64,000 nt of DNA, taken from assembly GCA_047528285.1 (NCBI GenBank), contig CP180022.1, positions 124,001 to 188,000 of the forward strand, read 5' to 3'. The stretch comes from G047528285 sp047528285 (GTDB taxonomy: Bacteria > Pseudomonadota > Gammaproteobacteria > Enterobacterales > Enterobacteriaceae). Every line of letters begins with the position of its first letter. Positions within the stretch are counted from its first letter, which is position 1. The notes beneath the pieces were generated by a model, which was given only the letters and a program-made list of their open reading frames with translations, was not told the origin of the DNA and did no database searches. The translations under genes were made by a program, and so were the position numbers. Shown in pieces: positions 49,737-60,369 of the stretch.

Positions 49737-50813
49737 ATGTCTAATATTTTCAATTTTGTTAAATCAGGTATTATCACCGGGGATGATGTTCAGAAAGTAT
49801 TCGCTATCGCAAAAGAAAACAATTTTGCTTTGCCAGCTGTTAACTGTATAGGTACTGATTCCATCAACACTGCCCTGGAAGTATCCGCTAACGTACGGGC
49901 ACCAATTATTATACAATTTTCCAACGGAGGCGCGGCCTTTATTGCCGGAAAAGGATTGAAAACAGAAGGACCAATTGCAGCAGTTCTTGGCGTGGTTTCT
50001 GGCGCATTACATGTAAATCAGGTGGCCGAATATTACGGAATCCCAGTTATCCTACACACTGATCACTGCTCTAAGAAGCAACTTCCCTGGCTTGATGGAC
50101 TTCTTTCCGCTAGCGAGAAGCATTATGCCGACACCGGAAAGCCGCTTTTATCATCCCACATGATTGATCTGTCTGCAGAGCCTCTGGAAGAGAATATCAA
50201 AATCAGTGCGCAATATTTAGCACGTATGGCAAAACTAGATATGACGCTAGAAATCGAGTTAGGGTGCACCGGGGGCGAAGAAGACGGTCTGGACAATAGC
50301 CATTTAGATAATTCTGCACTATACACTCAGCCAGAAGATGTCGCCTATGCCTACGAAAAACTTCATACCATCAGCCCGCGTTTCACCATTGCTGCCGCCT
50401 TCGGTAATGTGCACGGCGTATACAAACCAGGCAACGTACAGCTAACGCCAAAAATTCTTGATAATGCACAAAAATACACATCAAAAAAATTTAATCTTCC
50501 AGCTAAATCTTTAAACTTTGTATTTCACGGGGGGTCAGGGTCAACCCCTGAAGAAATTAAAGAAGCTATCAGCTACGGAGTGGTTAAGATGAATATTGAT
50601 ACCGATATCCAATGGGCAACCTGGGCAGGTATTTTAAAATATTATCAGGAAAACAAGGATTATCTACAAGCTCAGCTCGGCAACCCAGAAGGCGTCAATA
50701 AACCTAACAAAAAATTTTACGACCCTCGAATTTGGATCCGCGCAGGTCAAACATCCATGGCAGTACGCCTAAAACAAGCTTTCAGTGAATTAAATGCTAT
50801 TGATGTACTATGA
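49737..50813 (+). CDS. fbaA: Class II fructose-bisphosphate aldolase FbaA
   Basis: Zinc-dependent aldolase of glycolysis. The product is 358 residues (E. coli 359). I chose the ATG at 49737 (MSNIFNFVKSGIITGDDVQK, as in E. coli), with AGGATAAAAATAAC before it; an upstream in-frame ATG at 49704 would add 11 residues. Zinc and substrate motifs are ILHTDHCSKK, ELGCTGGEEDGLDNSH, FGNVHGVYKPGNV, VFHGGSGSTPEEI and MNIDTDIQWATW. Second gene of pgk-fbaA. No clear terminator follows. E. coli mscS, downstream, is absent. Confidence 0.96.
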   Translation: MSNIFNFVKSGIITGDDVQKVFAIAKENNFALPAVNCIGTDSINTALEVSANVRAPIIIQFSNGGAAFIAGKGLKTEGPIAAVLGVVSGALHVNQVAEYYGIPVILHTDHCSKKQLPWLDGLLSASEKHYADTGKPLLSSHMIDLSAEPLEENIKISAQYLARMAKLDMTLEIELGCTGGEEDGLDNSHLDNSALYTQPEDVAYAYEKLHTISPRFTIAAAFGNVHGVYKPGNVQLTPKILDNAQKYTSKKFNLPAKSLNFVFHGGSGSTPEEIKEAISYGVVKMNIDTDIQWATWAGILKYYQENKDYLQAQLGNPEGVNKPNKKFYDPRIWIRAGQTSMAVRLKQAFSELNAIDVL

Positions 50814-51684
50814 TTTATAAATGAAAGTAAGTTAGGGAGATGGGAGAAAGAAGGTTTTAATAATATTAAGAGTATATCCCTTTCCTTTTCCGTTATCCTT
50901 ATTGGATAATAGAAGACATATAAAATTTTATCCTACAAGACATCCAAGTCTAGATAAAATCCAAACATTATTTTGAAATTTAATAGACCACATGCCGTAT
51001 TTAGCATGGCTAAATACCCATCAATAAAATAAGTTAATTTATTATTTTACAAAAATAAATATATATTTAGAACATAGTTCTCTAGAATTTTAAACAGGCT
51101 TCAAAAGATTTATTGCGCTTATTCGATCATAAACATAAAACAGATAGAATTGGTTATCTTATTTACCAAACAAAAAAAACACAACCCCAGTTTCTCTATT
51201 TGCATAATAGATAATAGACTTCAGCGTATAGATACACCTTTATCTTGCTCTTAGGCCATTATTTTCAATACAGCAATTGGGTTTTCATAACTTTCTCTTC
51301 AAGAGACCAAGACAAGTGTATCACTACATTTACATATTCTTATATCGATAAGTCTTTGTTGTATGTGTTATGAGAAATATCAATTAATCTTTTTAATAAA
51401 GAAATTAATCTAAACCACTTTTAAACACACTGCTTATAAATTTTACGTTAATCACCTAATATCAAATAAAAACATCATTGGCTTCCATCCACTTCACTGA
51501 AAACAAAAATAGAAAACACGATTTTTTATTCTGCATTTTTAAAATGCAGAACTTACTTAATAAATAAAACTACGTCACAGCAACCAGATACAGAAAATAG
51601 TTAAGCTAAATTTTGACATATTATCATAATGAAACATCATTTTTTGATGATGGTATAGTTATAATTTATCCATCATCAGTTAGA
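50814..51684. other. Gene-free region between fbaA and metF
   Basis: About 870 bp between convergent genes. It holds a perfect inverted repeat TTCTGCATTTT-T-AAAATGCAGAA at 51529-51551 and a 9-bp hairpin TGATGATGG/CCATCATCA at 51645-51678 just past the metF stop. The latter may stabilise the metF 3' end; neither has a proper U-tract on the metF strand. Confidence 0.5.
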
Positions 51685-52599
51685 TTAATTGCAGTAGCAA
51701 GATTTAGATTTGATCTTCGAACGCACTCCCAGTGTATGACAGACTGCGTAAGTAAGCTCAGCGCGATTCAGGGTATAAAAATGAAAACTTTTCACGCCTT
51801 CCTGAATGAGAATTTTTACCATTTCTATGGCGATGGAGGCTCCCATCATTTTTCGTGTTTCTAGATCATGATCCAAACCATCAAACATAATTGTCATCCA
51901 ATGAGGCAATTTTACATTCGTTACAGCTGCGAAACGTTGCACCTGGCGAAAATTGGAGACTGGCAAAATACCTGGGACAATTTCCGTGTCAATCTTGGCG
52001 GCCACACAGCGATCCCGAAAACGTAGATAGCTGTCCACCTCGAAAAAGAACTGGGTAATCGCTCGATTAACACCCGCATCTACTTTTTTTTTCAGATTAA
52101 TTAGATCTGATTTGGCATTTTTAGCTTCAGGATGTACTTCTGGATAAGCCGCCACAGAAATATCGAAATCTCCTACCTTTCTGAGCAATGCAACTAGATC
52201 AGCGCCATACATCGCCGGTCGAACGCCGCCTGGCGGCAAGTCGCCCCGTAATGCTACGATATGGCGAATCCCACTACGCCAGTACTCTTGTGCGATCGCT
52301 TGAAGCTCATTAGGCGTCGCGTCAATACAGGTTAAATGCGGTGCCGCATCTAGACTAGTCCGTTTCTTTATATCTTTAATGATACTCTGGGTGCGTTCAC
52401 GTTCGCCAGAGTTTGCCCCGTAAGTCACAGAAACAAAAGAGGGTTTCAGTTTGCTTAGCCGATCAATTGATTCCCAAAGAGTCTTCTCCATTTCGCTAAC
52501 ACGAGGCGGAAAAAACTCAAATGAAACACTTATCTGGCCCTGCATTTTAGCCAAATTTTGATTCAGGACTTCCTGCTGATTAGCGTGAAAAAAACTCAT
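51685..52599 (-). CDS. metF: 5,10-methylenetetrahydrofolate reductase MetF
   Basis: FAD enzyme producing 5-methyl-THF, the methyl donor for methionine synthesis. The product is 304 residues (E. coli 296). I chose the ATG at 52599 because MSFFHANQQEVLNQNLAKMQ aligns with E. coli and AGAGGT lies upstream; the frame is open to 52668 without similarity. Motifs are ISVSFEFFPPRVSEMEKTLW, SVTYGANSGERERT, HLTCIDATPNEL, HIVALRGDLPPGG, AAYPEVHPEAKNA and ITQFFFEVDSYLRFRDRC. The C-terminus is eight residues longer. No tandem MetJ box is visible upstream. metB, metL and metJ neighbours are missing. Confidence 0.95.
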   Translation of the reverse strand: MSFFHANQQEVLNQNLAKMQGQISVSFEFFPPRVSEMEKTLWESIDRLSKLKPSFVSVTYGANSGERERTQSIIKDIKKRTSLDAAPHLTCIDATPNELQAIAQEYWRSGIRHIVALRGDLPPGGVRPAMYGADLVALLRKVGDFDISVAAYPEVHPEAKNAKSDLINLKKKVDAGVNRAITQFFFEVDSYLRFRDRCVAAKIDTEIVPGILPVSNFRQVQRFAAVTNVKLPHWMTIMFDGLDHDLETRKMMGASIAIEMVKILIQEGVKSFHFYTLNRAELTYAVCHTLGVRSKIKSKSCYCN

Positions 52600-53729
52600 A
52601 TCTATACCTCTAGACACAATATAGGTGGTTGTTATTCCCACCAGAGATAAGCGTATATATTTATACATTTAAATAAAAATGACTGAATTCACTAATTTCG
52701 TCAATTCATTCATCACGTAAAAAAATGAGTTATACTCAAGAGTATAAATTATTTCAATTTAAGCAATAAAAAGAAAAAACGATTACAAAGAAATGATATA
52801 AAGAGGTGATTGGTATCAGCTTAGAGAACTAAGCCATATTTCAGATTTTTTAAAATCAATACCCTGCTATTTATTAAAATAGCACCATACCATTATAGAA
52901 AATAAGACTGAGTTCGATAGAATAGCCATTCTACATCAGGCGATAACCACCATATCTATTAGTAAGTGGTATATCAGAATATTTCAAATTCATATTTTTA
53001 ATAAAAATATAGATTCATACATTAATCTATTAATATTTAATCACCTTTACAGATACAAGGTGATTATTTCATAAGGAAAGATTTTAGCATGTGATTTCAA
53101 ATGAAGTTATATCACAGGGTCTCATATAGTAATTCATAAATTATGTAGCGTATTTAACTGGATCTTATAAAGGAGTTTTATACCACTTTATATGATAAAG
53201 TGATATATTCTCACACATGCAAATATTAATCTTAACTTAACTGTAGCTGTAATCTTCATGCCGAACAAAATGCCATTATTTACATACTTCATGCTAGACA
53301 ATAACTTCGGCTTAAGACATTTTGCTATTTGCAACCTCTTTGTGTTTTTAACTACACAAGAGTTATTCCTCATGCAAGGAATAGATATCTATCTAAAATC
53401 TCTACACCAAAGAAATCCTTTTTGTTATATCGATGAGAATCGATATGTAAAGATTTTTTAAGATCCTCGATAAGAATGATCAGGTTTAATTTTTTTCAAA
53501 AACTACTTAAGGATACGTAATGTTAGCACAATATCTCTAATGTTATTAACATTACACGCCATCGGATAAAAATCTAAGTTATATAACCAACTTGAAATAA
53601 TCAGCGATATAAGTAGGATTCACTAATACGATACCTGCTTACACTTTTGTTTTCTATTTGTTCATTTTATGTCTTCTTGATGCTTTTTACTTGACTTTTT
53701 ATAAGTTATTAATTTTATTTTGTTTAACT
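52600..53729. other. Gene-free region between metF and ssrA
   Basis: About 1.1 kb of AT-rich DNA with several short inverted repeats: TGCTATTT/AAATAGCA (52865-52884), TAATCACCTT/AAGGTGATTA (53038-53066), CACTTTAT/ATAAAGTG (53184-53202) and ATATCGAT/ATCGATAT (53427-53446). Only the 10-bp one stands out from what AT-rich DNA gives by chance. Frames at 53188-53373 and 53258-53461 show no motif. Confidence 0.5.
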
Positions 53730-54111
53730 TGGTGGAGCTGGTGGGATTTGAACCCACGTCCGGAATTCCTAGGCCATCGGTACTACATGCTTAGTCCAAT
53801 CTTTAAATTTATTTATCAGTTGCGGACAGGAACAGAACTAACAAACTAGCCTGATTGAATTTAACGTTTTTTCCCCAGGCAGGGAATCTACGCGATCTCT
53901 TTTAAATTTGACCTCTCTTAATCCCCGTCCTAAGAGAAGAGGCTAGGAAGAGAGGGAATCTTCAGTTTATTAGACTAATTAAGCTGCTAATGCAACAGAT
54001 TCATATTGTGAGTCATTTGCAATTATTTTTTGAGGTTTTTTTACGAGGCCAACCCCACCTCGGCATGCACCTTAGGATTTTGCAAATCCCGTCGAATCCT
54101 AAATCAGCCCC
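53730..54111 (-). ncRNA. ssrA: tmRNA (transfer-messenger RNA)
   Basis: Rescues stalled ribosomes together with SmpB. 382 nt from GGGGCTGATTTAGGATTCGA to GCTCCACCA with an encoded CCA. The tRNA-like domain and the first-pseudoknot segment GGTGCATGCCGAGGTGGGGT are close to E. coli. The tag frame starts at GCA 54020 and ends at TAA 53979-53981. It encodes ANDSQYESVALAA, 13 codons against 10 in E. coli, keeping the ALAA degron for ClpXP. smpB is immediately upstream on the same strand, as in E. coli. Confidence 0.97.
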
Positions 54112-54168
54112 AGGCTAATTTTTTAATAGTTTCATTGTAGCAAATGTACAAGGATACGGCAATACCCT

Positions 54169-54648
54169 CTATCTGGCATGTTTCATGATACGAGCTTTAT
54201 CAAGTTGCCATTCAAGATTTTTAATCGCAGTACGTTTATCATACTCTTTCTTACCTTTAGCAACACCGATTTTTACTTTTACCCACGCATTTTTCCAATA
54301 GACTGAAAGCGCTATAGCAGTGTTTCCTTCATGATTAATAAAACTAACAAGAGAATTAAGTTCACGTTTATTTAACAATAGTTTGCGAGTTCGCATAGGG
54401 TTATAGACCACATGGGAAGATGCAACTTTTAGTGGTTGAAAAGTGGAACCATAAAGATAAGCTTCTCCATCCCTGATGATCACATAACTATCGCTGATAT
54501 TCCCTTTCCCCGCGCGTAGCGATTTCACTTCCCATCCCTGCAGTACAAATCCCGCCTCAAACTCCTGTTCAATAAAGTATTCATGTCGTGCACGATTATT
54601 TTGCACAATATTTGCTGAATAGCGTTTATGTGTTTTTTTATTTACCAT
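54169..54648 (-). CDS. smpB: SsrA-binding protein SmpB
   Basis: Binds the tRNA-like part of tmRNA and places it in the ribosomal A site. The product is 159 residues (E. coli 160). I chose the ATG at 54648 (MVNKKTHKR, then NNRARHEYFIEQEFEAGFVL); the frame is open upstream to 54735 but the extra 29 residues have no counterpart. AGG lies five bases before the ATG. Conserved are GWEVKSLRAGKGNISDSYVI, NPMRTRKLLL, YWKNAWVKVKIGVAKGKKEY and the C-terminal DKARIMKHAR needed for tmRNA function. ssrA lies 57 bp downstream. Confidence 0.96.
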   Translation of the reverse strand: MVNKKTHKRYSANIVQNNRARHEYFIEQEFEAGFVLQGWEVKSLRAGKGNISDSYVIIRDGEAYLYGSTFQPLKVASSHVVYNPMRTRKLLLNKRELNSLVSFINHEGNTAIALSVYWKNAWVKVKIGVAKGKKEYDKRTAIKNLEWQLDKARIMKHAR

Positions 54649-54903
54649 AGTACCTGATACTACACAATTCAACCTTGGAATAAACTCTTTTATCTCGCCA
54701 ACCGAAATTTTCGCATTACAGATTTGGCAAAGCACGTATATAACAGGATAGTCTTACTGAAAACAAATGATATATACAATTAACAATTTTACCGCATAAA
54801 TCAAAACCAGTGATCTCTGATAACTTAGAAGAGAGATTATTAAGCAATGCGGATCCTATCCCGTATTTTTAACAGTAATAAATACTATTAAGTATTAAAC
54901 CCA

Positions 54904-54999
54904 TCACTTAACCGCCATAATTTCAACGACCCGAGTATCATATTTATGCGGATTCAAATGATCGCTAAGAAGTATTTTAGCCGGAATAAAAAGTTTTAT
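54904..54999 (-). pseudogene. Short C-terminal coding-like fragment, unidentified
   Basis: 31 open codons on the minus strand ending at TGA 54904, reading IKLFIPAKILLSDHLNPHKY then DTRVVEIMAVK, with a TAG immediately upstream. The sequence has the look of a soluble protein's C-terminus and is less AT-rich than its surroundings. Too short to assign. Confidence 0.28.
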
Positions 55000-55205
55000 C
55001 TACTGCAGGCTGCTAATATAAAACTACTTTCTTTTTAGATATAATTACTGCTGATGAGAGACTGATTTACAAAGATATGTGTTTTCACGTTCATGGTGTT
55101 GTTTTTCTGCTTATTTCACAATTTCGCAAAGAGAAAAATCGAACTTATTTTATTCTTCATAAGAAGTATCATCATGATCACTTATACCGTTACTACCATT
55201 AACCA

Positions 55206-55535
55206 ATGTTACTCAAATTATTCGATAATTCTGGGTGTGGTTTAATCTGTGAAAAAGCCCGTGTATCATACAATGCTTTTGAACAATTAAGCTGAATACA
55301 AAATCTCATACGTCTAGGTTATCCTCTGCTAGATACCTCTCGTTATACTCTGTTTTTATCGCCATCATTCGCCCAACTTGCCCTACCATTCGCTTTCATA
55401 AAAAATCATGATCCAATACTTTCAATAATTCAATACATAATCTTAGCTTGTGTTGGCGTTTCAATGCTAAGAAAGCTACCAATATTAATTATATTCTTGC
55501 TTACTAAAGCAGTAATAAGTTTAGGAGAACACTGA
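55206..55535 (+). pseudogene. Unidentified membrane-protein-like reading frame with one in-frame TGA
   Basis: 110 codons from ATG 55206 to TGA 55533, interrupted only by TGA at codon 30 (55293-55295). First part: MLLKLFDNSGCGLICEKARV, SYNAFEQLS. Second part: IQNLIRLGYPLLDTSRYTLF, LSPSFAQLALPFAFIKNHD, PILSIIQYIILACVGVSMLR, KLPILIIFLLTKAVISLGEH. Two hydrophobic segments are possible. The frame is otherwise continuous, as expected of a recently inactivated gene. No SD precedes the ATG and the family is not recognised; chance cannot be excluded. Confidence 0.38.
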
Positions 55536-56993
55536 AAGTGCCTTATCAATTTAAAAATCGAGTTAATAAATCCACAATTTAACCTGAAGAGGCCTAATTT
55601 AGAATCTTGAAATTATTTTTAATCTAAAAAGTTTAATTTCTTAAATCGTAAAAGATTACACCCCGATCTTAACTCAAAAAAGATAAAAATCATTGATTTT
55701 AACAAAAAATCCTAAGATACCATTTTTCATGACTAATACATGTCAAGATCATAAGGTCCTCTGTTATACTTCAAAAGTTATGTTATAAAAAATAGATGTA
55801 GCAGATTAATCGACATAACTTAAATTTCTGTATTTATATTAAAAGTCTTTCTCCTAAAATTATTTTCTTTTAAAATCAGAAGCAAAGTATGAAAAAATTA
55901 TAAACTGCTACCTAACCATCCATAATTATCAACAAATTTTAATCCCTTGACAATTGCAGAAAATTTGACTGTTAAATTAGTGATAACTGCCATACTCTAA
56001 ATTATGCATATTAAAGTTCATAACTTCTAATCTATCTTCATCTTATATAAATAGCACTTTTCAATAAATAAAATAGCTTATATAGATGTTGTACTCAATA
56101 TTCGAATATTTGATATCTCTATATCCGCGTTTTAGCCTACACTTTACCCTGAAAGCTATAAATATCTAATAATATTGCTACTGGCTATCAATTTTATATA
56201 TAGATAAGAAGCAATTGATAGAGCATCAATACAATGATACTAGTAATTAATAGTAGCACCTATGTATTTATGGAGACATTATCGATCAGCATTGATGATC
56301 CACATCTCATATCCATCCCTTATTTTCCTTCGCCATAACGCCTCCTTCACCCTTATTTCTATCCTTAATAAAAATATAGTCAGTGTTAAAATGTCACCTT
56401 TTGATAATAATCAAAAAATATTAAATGAATTATACAAACCAATATGATCCATGTGTACTACCTTGATGCTATCGATTAAAATATCTTACCCTTGCAGAGT
56501 AAGCTAGCGCACAAACACTAGCAATTGACAGCAAGAATATGATGAGCAAACAGTTCTATAGCTTGTTCAATCGCGGCATCCTAATAAGTCGAGATCCGCT
56601 ACAATAACAAAGACTGCATATATGAAGGTTTCTTTCTGGAGTAAGACACAGGAAATCGTTAAAAAACAAAACAAATTTTGCCGATATATAGATATAGGCT
56701 GATTTTAGACGACAAACTCCAATCCTCCTCCTCCCTACCAATCATATTTATAAATCTCATCAAAAAAGCAGCTATAACCAGACAGGTTTTTACTATATTG
56801 CCCCGGCGAATTTTCTGCCAAATGATAAAGCTAGTCTACTATCCGGAAACACCTAGCCTTAAGTTATTCTGCAATATAGTAAAAACTATCTAAACAAGAT
56901 AATTCGCTGTATAGGAAATAAATTCAAGTAATTTTATATTTTACATCAACATCAGTTACTTCAGTACCAAAAATAAAAAAATAGAATTCACAC

Positions 56994-57158
56994 TTATAAC
57001 TCGCCAGAAAACTCGCAGAAAAATGAAAACTGATTGGGGCTGATATTGCAGGAACGATCTGCTACACAAAGATCGTCATCATCCAGGATATCGTTAACAC
57101 CATAAACTACTGCACTGCAACCTTCGCCTAATTCAACGCCAATAGTGGAGTTATTCCG
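56994..57158 (-). pseudogene. Unidentified coding-like fragment upstream of ychF
   Basis: About 54 codons on the minus strand, less AT-rich than the flanks, reading NNSTIGVELGEGCSAVVYGV, NDILDDDDLCVADRSCNISP, NQFSFFCEFSGEL and a stop. It has no start of its own: the long frame merges with a shadow of ychF. Composition suggests remains of a real gene convergent with nothing nearby, but I do not recognise it. Confidence 0.28.
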
Positions 57159-57243
57159 GATTCTATTTAAAATAAACGGTTTTAATGATATAAAACTAAC
57201 AATAATGATTAGACTAATAATATTACAATTTGAGGTGAAAATT

Positions 57244-58335
57244 ATGGGTTTTAAATGCGGTATTATTGGGTTACCAAACGTAGGAAAATCAACTCTATTT
57301 AATGCTCTGACAAATGGGAGCATTGAAACAGGAAATTTCCCTTTTTGTACTATCAAACCAAATACCGGCGTAATTCCGATGCCCGATCCGCGTATAAATC
57401 AACTAGCAGCCATCGTTAAACCGTCTCATATCGTGCCAACTACCATGGAGTTTGTTGATATCGCCGGTCTGGTAAAAGGTGCATCAAAAGGAGAAGGTCT
57501 TGGTAATCAATTTCTGACCAATATTCGTAAAACCGAGGCTATCGGCCATGTTGTACGCTGTTTTGAAAACGATGATATTATTCATATGGCTGGAAAAATC
57601 GATCCGGAAGAAGACATTGATATAATCAATACCGAGCTGGCTTTATCCGATCTAGATACATGCGAATGCGCTATTCGCCGGATACAAAAATACGAAAAAA
57701 GTGGTGACAAAAATGCCAAGCAAGAATTATCGGTGCTGAAAAAATGCCTGCAGTATCTAAGCAATGCTCAGATGCTACGAACGCTGAATCTGTCAAACGA
57801 TGAAAAAAAATCTATTCACTATCTCAAATTTTTGACAATAAAACCTACCATGTATATCGCTAATGTGAATGAAGATGGTTACGATAATAATCCTTATCTG
57901 GATACAGTGCGCACTATTGCTTCAACCGAGGGGTCTCTAGTAATCCCGGTTTGTGCAGCGCTAGAATCCGATATCGGCAACCTAAAGAAAGAAGAACGCG
58001 AGGAATTCATGGCAGCACTAGATCTTGAAGAACCTGGTCTGAACCGCGTTATCCGTGCAGGCTATGAACTATTGAATCTACAAACTTTTTTTACCGCTGG
58101 AGAGAAAGAAGTACGCGCCTGGACAGTTCCAGTGGGAACCACGGCACCACAGGCAGCCGGAAAAATTCACACCGATTTTGAAAATGGATTTATTCGCGCC
58201 CAGACCATTTCTTTTGCTAATTTTATTACTTATAAAGGGGAGCAGGGCGCAAAAGATGCTGGTAAAATGTATGCTGAAGGGAAAAAGTATGTCGTCAAGG
58301 ACGGCGACATAATGAATTTCTTATTCAATATCTAA
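57244..58335 (+). CDS. ychF: Ribosome-associated ATPase YchF (Obg family)
   Basis: Obg-type P-loop NTPase that prefers ATP and binds the ribosome; linked to oxidative-stress response in E. coli. The product is 363 residues, the same as E. coli. I chose the ATG at 57244 because MGFKCGIIGLPNVGKSTLFN matches E. coli and GAGGTG lies upstream; the frame is open to 57145. G1 is GLPNVGKST, G3 DIAGLVKGASKGEGLGNQFL, and the altered G4 NVNEDG accounts for ATP preference. The TGS domain is at the C-terminus (AWTVPVGTTAPQAAGKIHTD). E. coli pth, upstream, is absent. Confidence 0.96.
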   Translation: MGFKCGIIGLPNVGKSTLFNALTNGSIETGNFPFCTIKPNTGVIPMPDPRINQLAAIVKPSHIVPTTMEFVDIAGLVKGASKGEGLGNQFLTNIRKTEAIGHVVRCFENDDIIHMAGKIDPEEDIDIINTELALSDLDTCECAIRRIQKYEKSGDKNAKQELSVLKKCLQYLSNAQMLRTLNLSNDEKKSIHYLKFLTIKPTMYIANVNEDGYDNNPYLDTVRTIASTEGSLVIPVCAALESDIGNLKKEEREEFMAALDLEEPGLNRVIRAGYELLNLQTFFTAGEKEVRAWTVPVGTTAPQAAGKIHTDFENGFIRAQTISFANFITYKGEQGAKDAGKMYAEGKKYVVKDGDIMNFLFNI

Positions 58336-58463
58336 TAATTTTCTAATCCAAGGATTATTTGGCCTGGCCCTCTCAATAAATTAATTTGAAATTTAAATTA
58401 AAATTCAATAAAATATACTCGCTTTTCTTGCGTTCCTATTACTTATGAAGGACTTGCCTCCAA

Positions 58464-58637
58464 TCACATTTTTTTGGGGGTCTCATATTCAAAACCACGT
58501 GGAGCAACTACCTTCTCCAGTTCGGTTATGCGATATCTGAAAACCGACTCAGCACCGCTATACTCAGATTTAGCTATAAATTTATAAATCAATGGAAAAC
58601 CTTAGTCTACATAGACATACGACTTATCAAGTCTAGT
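58464..58637 (-). pseudogene. Unidentified C-terminal gene fragment with one in-frame stop
   Basis: 58 codons on the minus strand, with a TAA 46 codons from the end: TRLDKSYVYVD, stop, GFPLIYKFIAKSEYSGAESV, FRYRITELEKVVAPRGFEYE, TPKKM, stop. The charged, Gly/Pro-containing sequence stands out from its AT-rich flanks. The family is not recognised. Confidence 0.38.
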
Positions 58638-60369
58638 ACAGCTAGCAATAACAGTCTAACTCTTTGCCTACAAGGCAAAGAAAATCCTTTTTCTATTGTT
58701 ATCTTTCTACAAATAAGTTTTATGCGGACAAATGTAAGACCGACACAAACTAAATTTATTGATTAATACAAGGCAACCTACTTATAGATTTTAAATAGTG
58801 ATTTATATATTTATTGCAAACTCTACTATAATTTTAAAAATTATTTGAACGTATCCAGTGGATAGATTGATGCGCCTCAGGCGTCGATCCAAAATGCTGA
58901 TAAAACTACAAAAAACAAATTATTCATCCATGAATATGAGATAAAATTGCTAAATTTCTAGTTTCTACTACCGGGACCAAGAATTTAGGCAATATCACTA
59001 ACTAATCAATTATAAACATTAAATTCCAACTCATTCCATGTAAGCCGGCACAATTTTACTAAATTTTTCTTTTCATTTTATGCTGTTTTATATTATTTTT
59101 ATCTTTTTTCTAAATAAAAATTTAGAACCAGATCAGGTGAATGTATAGGTTTAATAAACCCATTCGACACCAGGCTACATTAAGGATCTGTATATCTGTA
59201 ATAAATCACCATACCTGTGGCTATACTTATCGTCGTCAGCATGTATAGAAATACTTTATCAATAGATAAAAAAACACTTTTCATATTCGAATTTATTGGC
59301 GCAATTGATAACTCTAGTCGGATTTTATTTCAAGGAATAACTGATAAAAAAACATCTGATCATATTTGTTGGAATATATAATAAATACAGAGAAGATTAA
59401 CAAGAGGATAACGGGGATTGAAGATAGCCATTTCTACATAATTATGTTTCCATTTTTTTGATGAAATGAAAGCAATAAAATTATTACACTGACGACAACA
59501 CAACTAAACACAGAGGTAATAACGAAAGAATAACACCAATCAATCGTTAAAACTAATCGTTAATAAGATCTTTATAAATCTTAAATCTGTTTTCTGCTTT
59601 TTTCATTAGGTATATTCTCAATTTTAAAATTGATTATGATAAGTTTGATACTTTATTCCCGTGCTGCTGTAAACCCAATAAAATTCGATGTCATGATCAT
59701 TAAATACCATGACCAAACGTGATATTTTAATCACTATTTGAAAATCCGTTAGATTTATTCTCATTATCGAAGAGCAAGCTTAACTAGTCATAAACTGGTG
59801 GAATTATCATCAATATGGCAATTAAAAATCTCTGGATGCAGGGATAACCACACCGAATGTTAAGTATTAAAGTATAAACTGTAAAAATACGATATAAATC
59901 ATCTTTTTAGATCAAGAAATATATAGAAAATATAGGGATAATTAATTTTTTAAATAAATTCAACCATAATATTTTACATGATTGATAAATACCCACTTTT
60001 ATAAAATTTTTTTTAGATTGATGAAATCATAAATAAAAAATAAGTATACCTACTAAAGAGAGCAATATTATTCAAGTTTATGTACTTACATCAAACATCG
60101 TGCTTCATAAAACCATTAAACTTTTAAAAATCACTAGTAATAAATTAATAAGATCATCGATCAGAATATGATTTTCTATCATTCCAAAAAAACCAGTTTT
60201 ATTGGAAGGCTAAGTTGTAAGTTAGCAATAACGATTTTAGACTTTTTTCCATGGAAATTAGATATTGAAAGGATACCTGTAATCTGATCCAGATAATCAC
60301 TTATAGTTTTAATTTATTAAACAACGCTTTTTTAGGAATAATTCATGACGTGCAAACTTCATTATTACT

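Larger units (their letters stand above)
54649..57243. other. Gene-free region between smpB and ychF
   Basis: About 2.6 kb. Coding-like remains: minus strand 54904-54999, plus strand 55206-55535, minus strand 56994-57158. E. coli ratA (next to smpB) and pth (next to ychF) are not recognisable. Other frames (56262-56447, 56556-56741, 56678-56893) look random. Confidence 0.55.

Noticed and set aside
52865..53446. Cluster of 8-bp inverted repeats between metF and ssrA as a repeat array
   Set aside because: Arms of 8 bp with short loops occur by chance in DNA this AT-rich; the units share no sequence, so there is no array.
54646..54735. N-terminal extension of SmpB (29 residues) containing CQICNAK
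   Set aside because: No family member has it and the E. coli-like start at 54648 has a usable ribosome binding site; the open frame is probably chance.
55293..55295. In-frame TGA as a recoded sense codon
   Set aside because: Other intact genes here use TGA as a stop (lolC, lolD), so a simple nonsense mutation is more likely.
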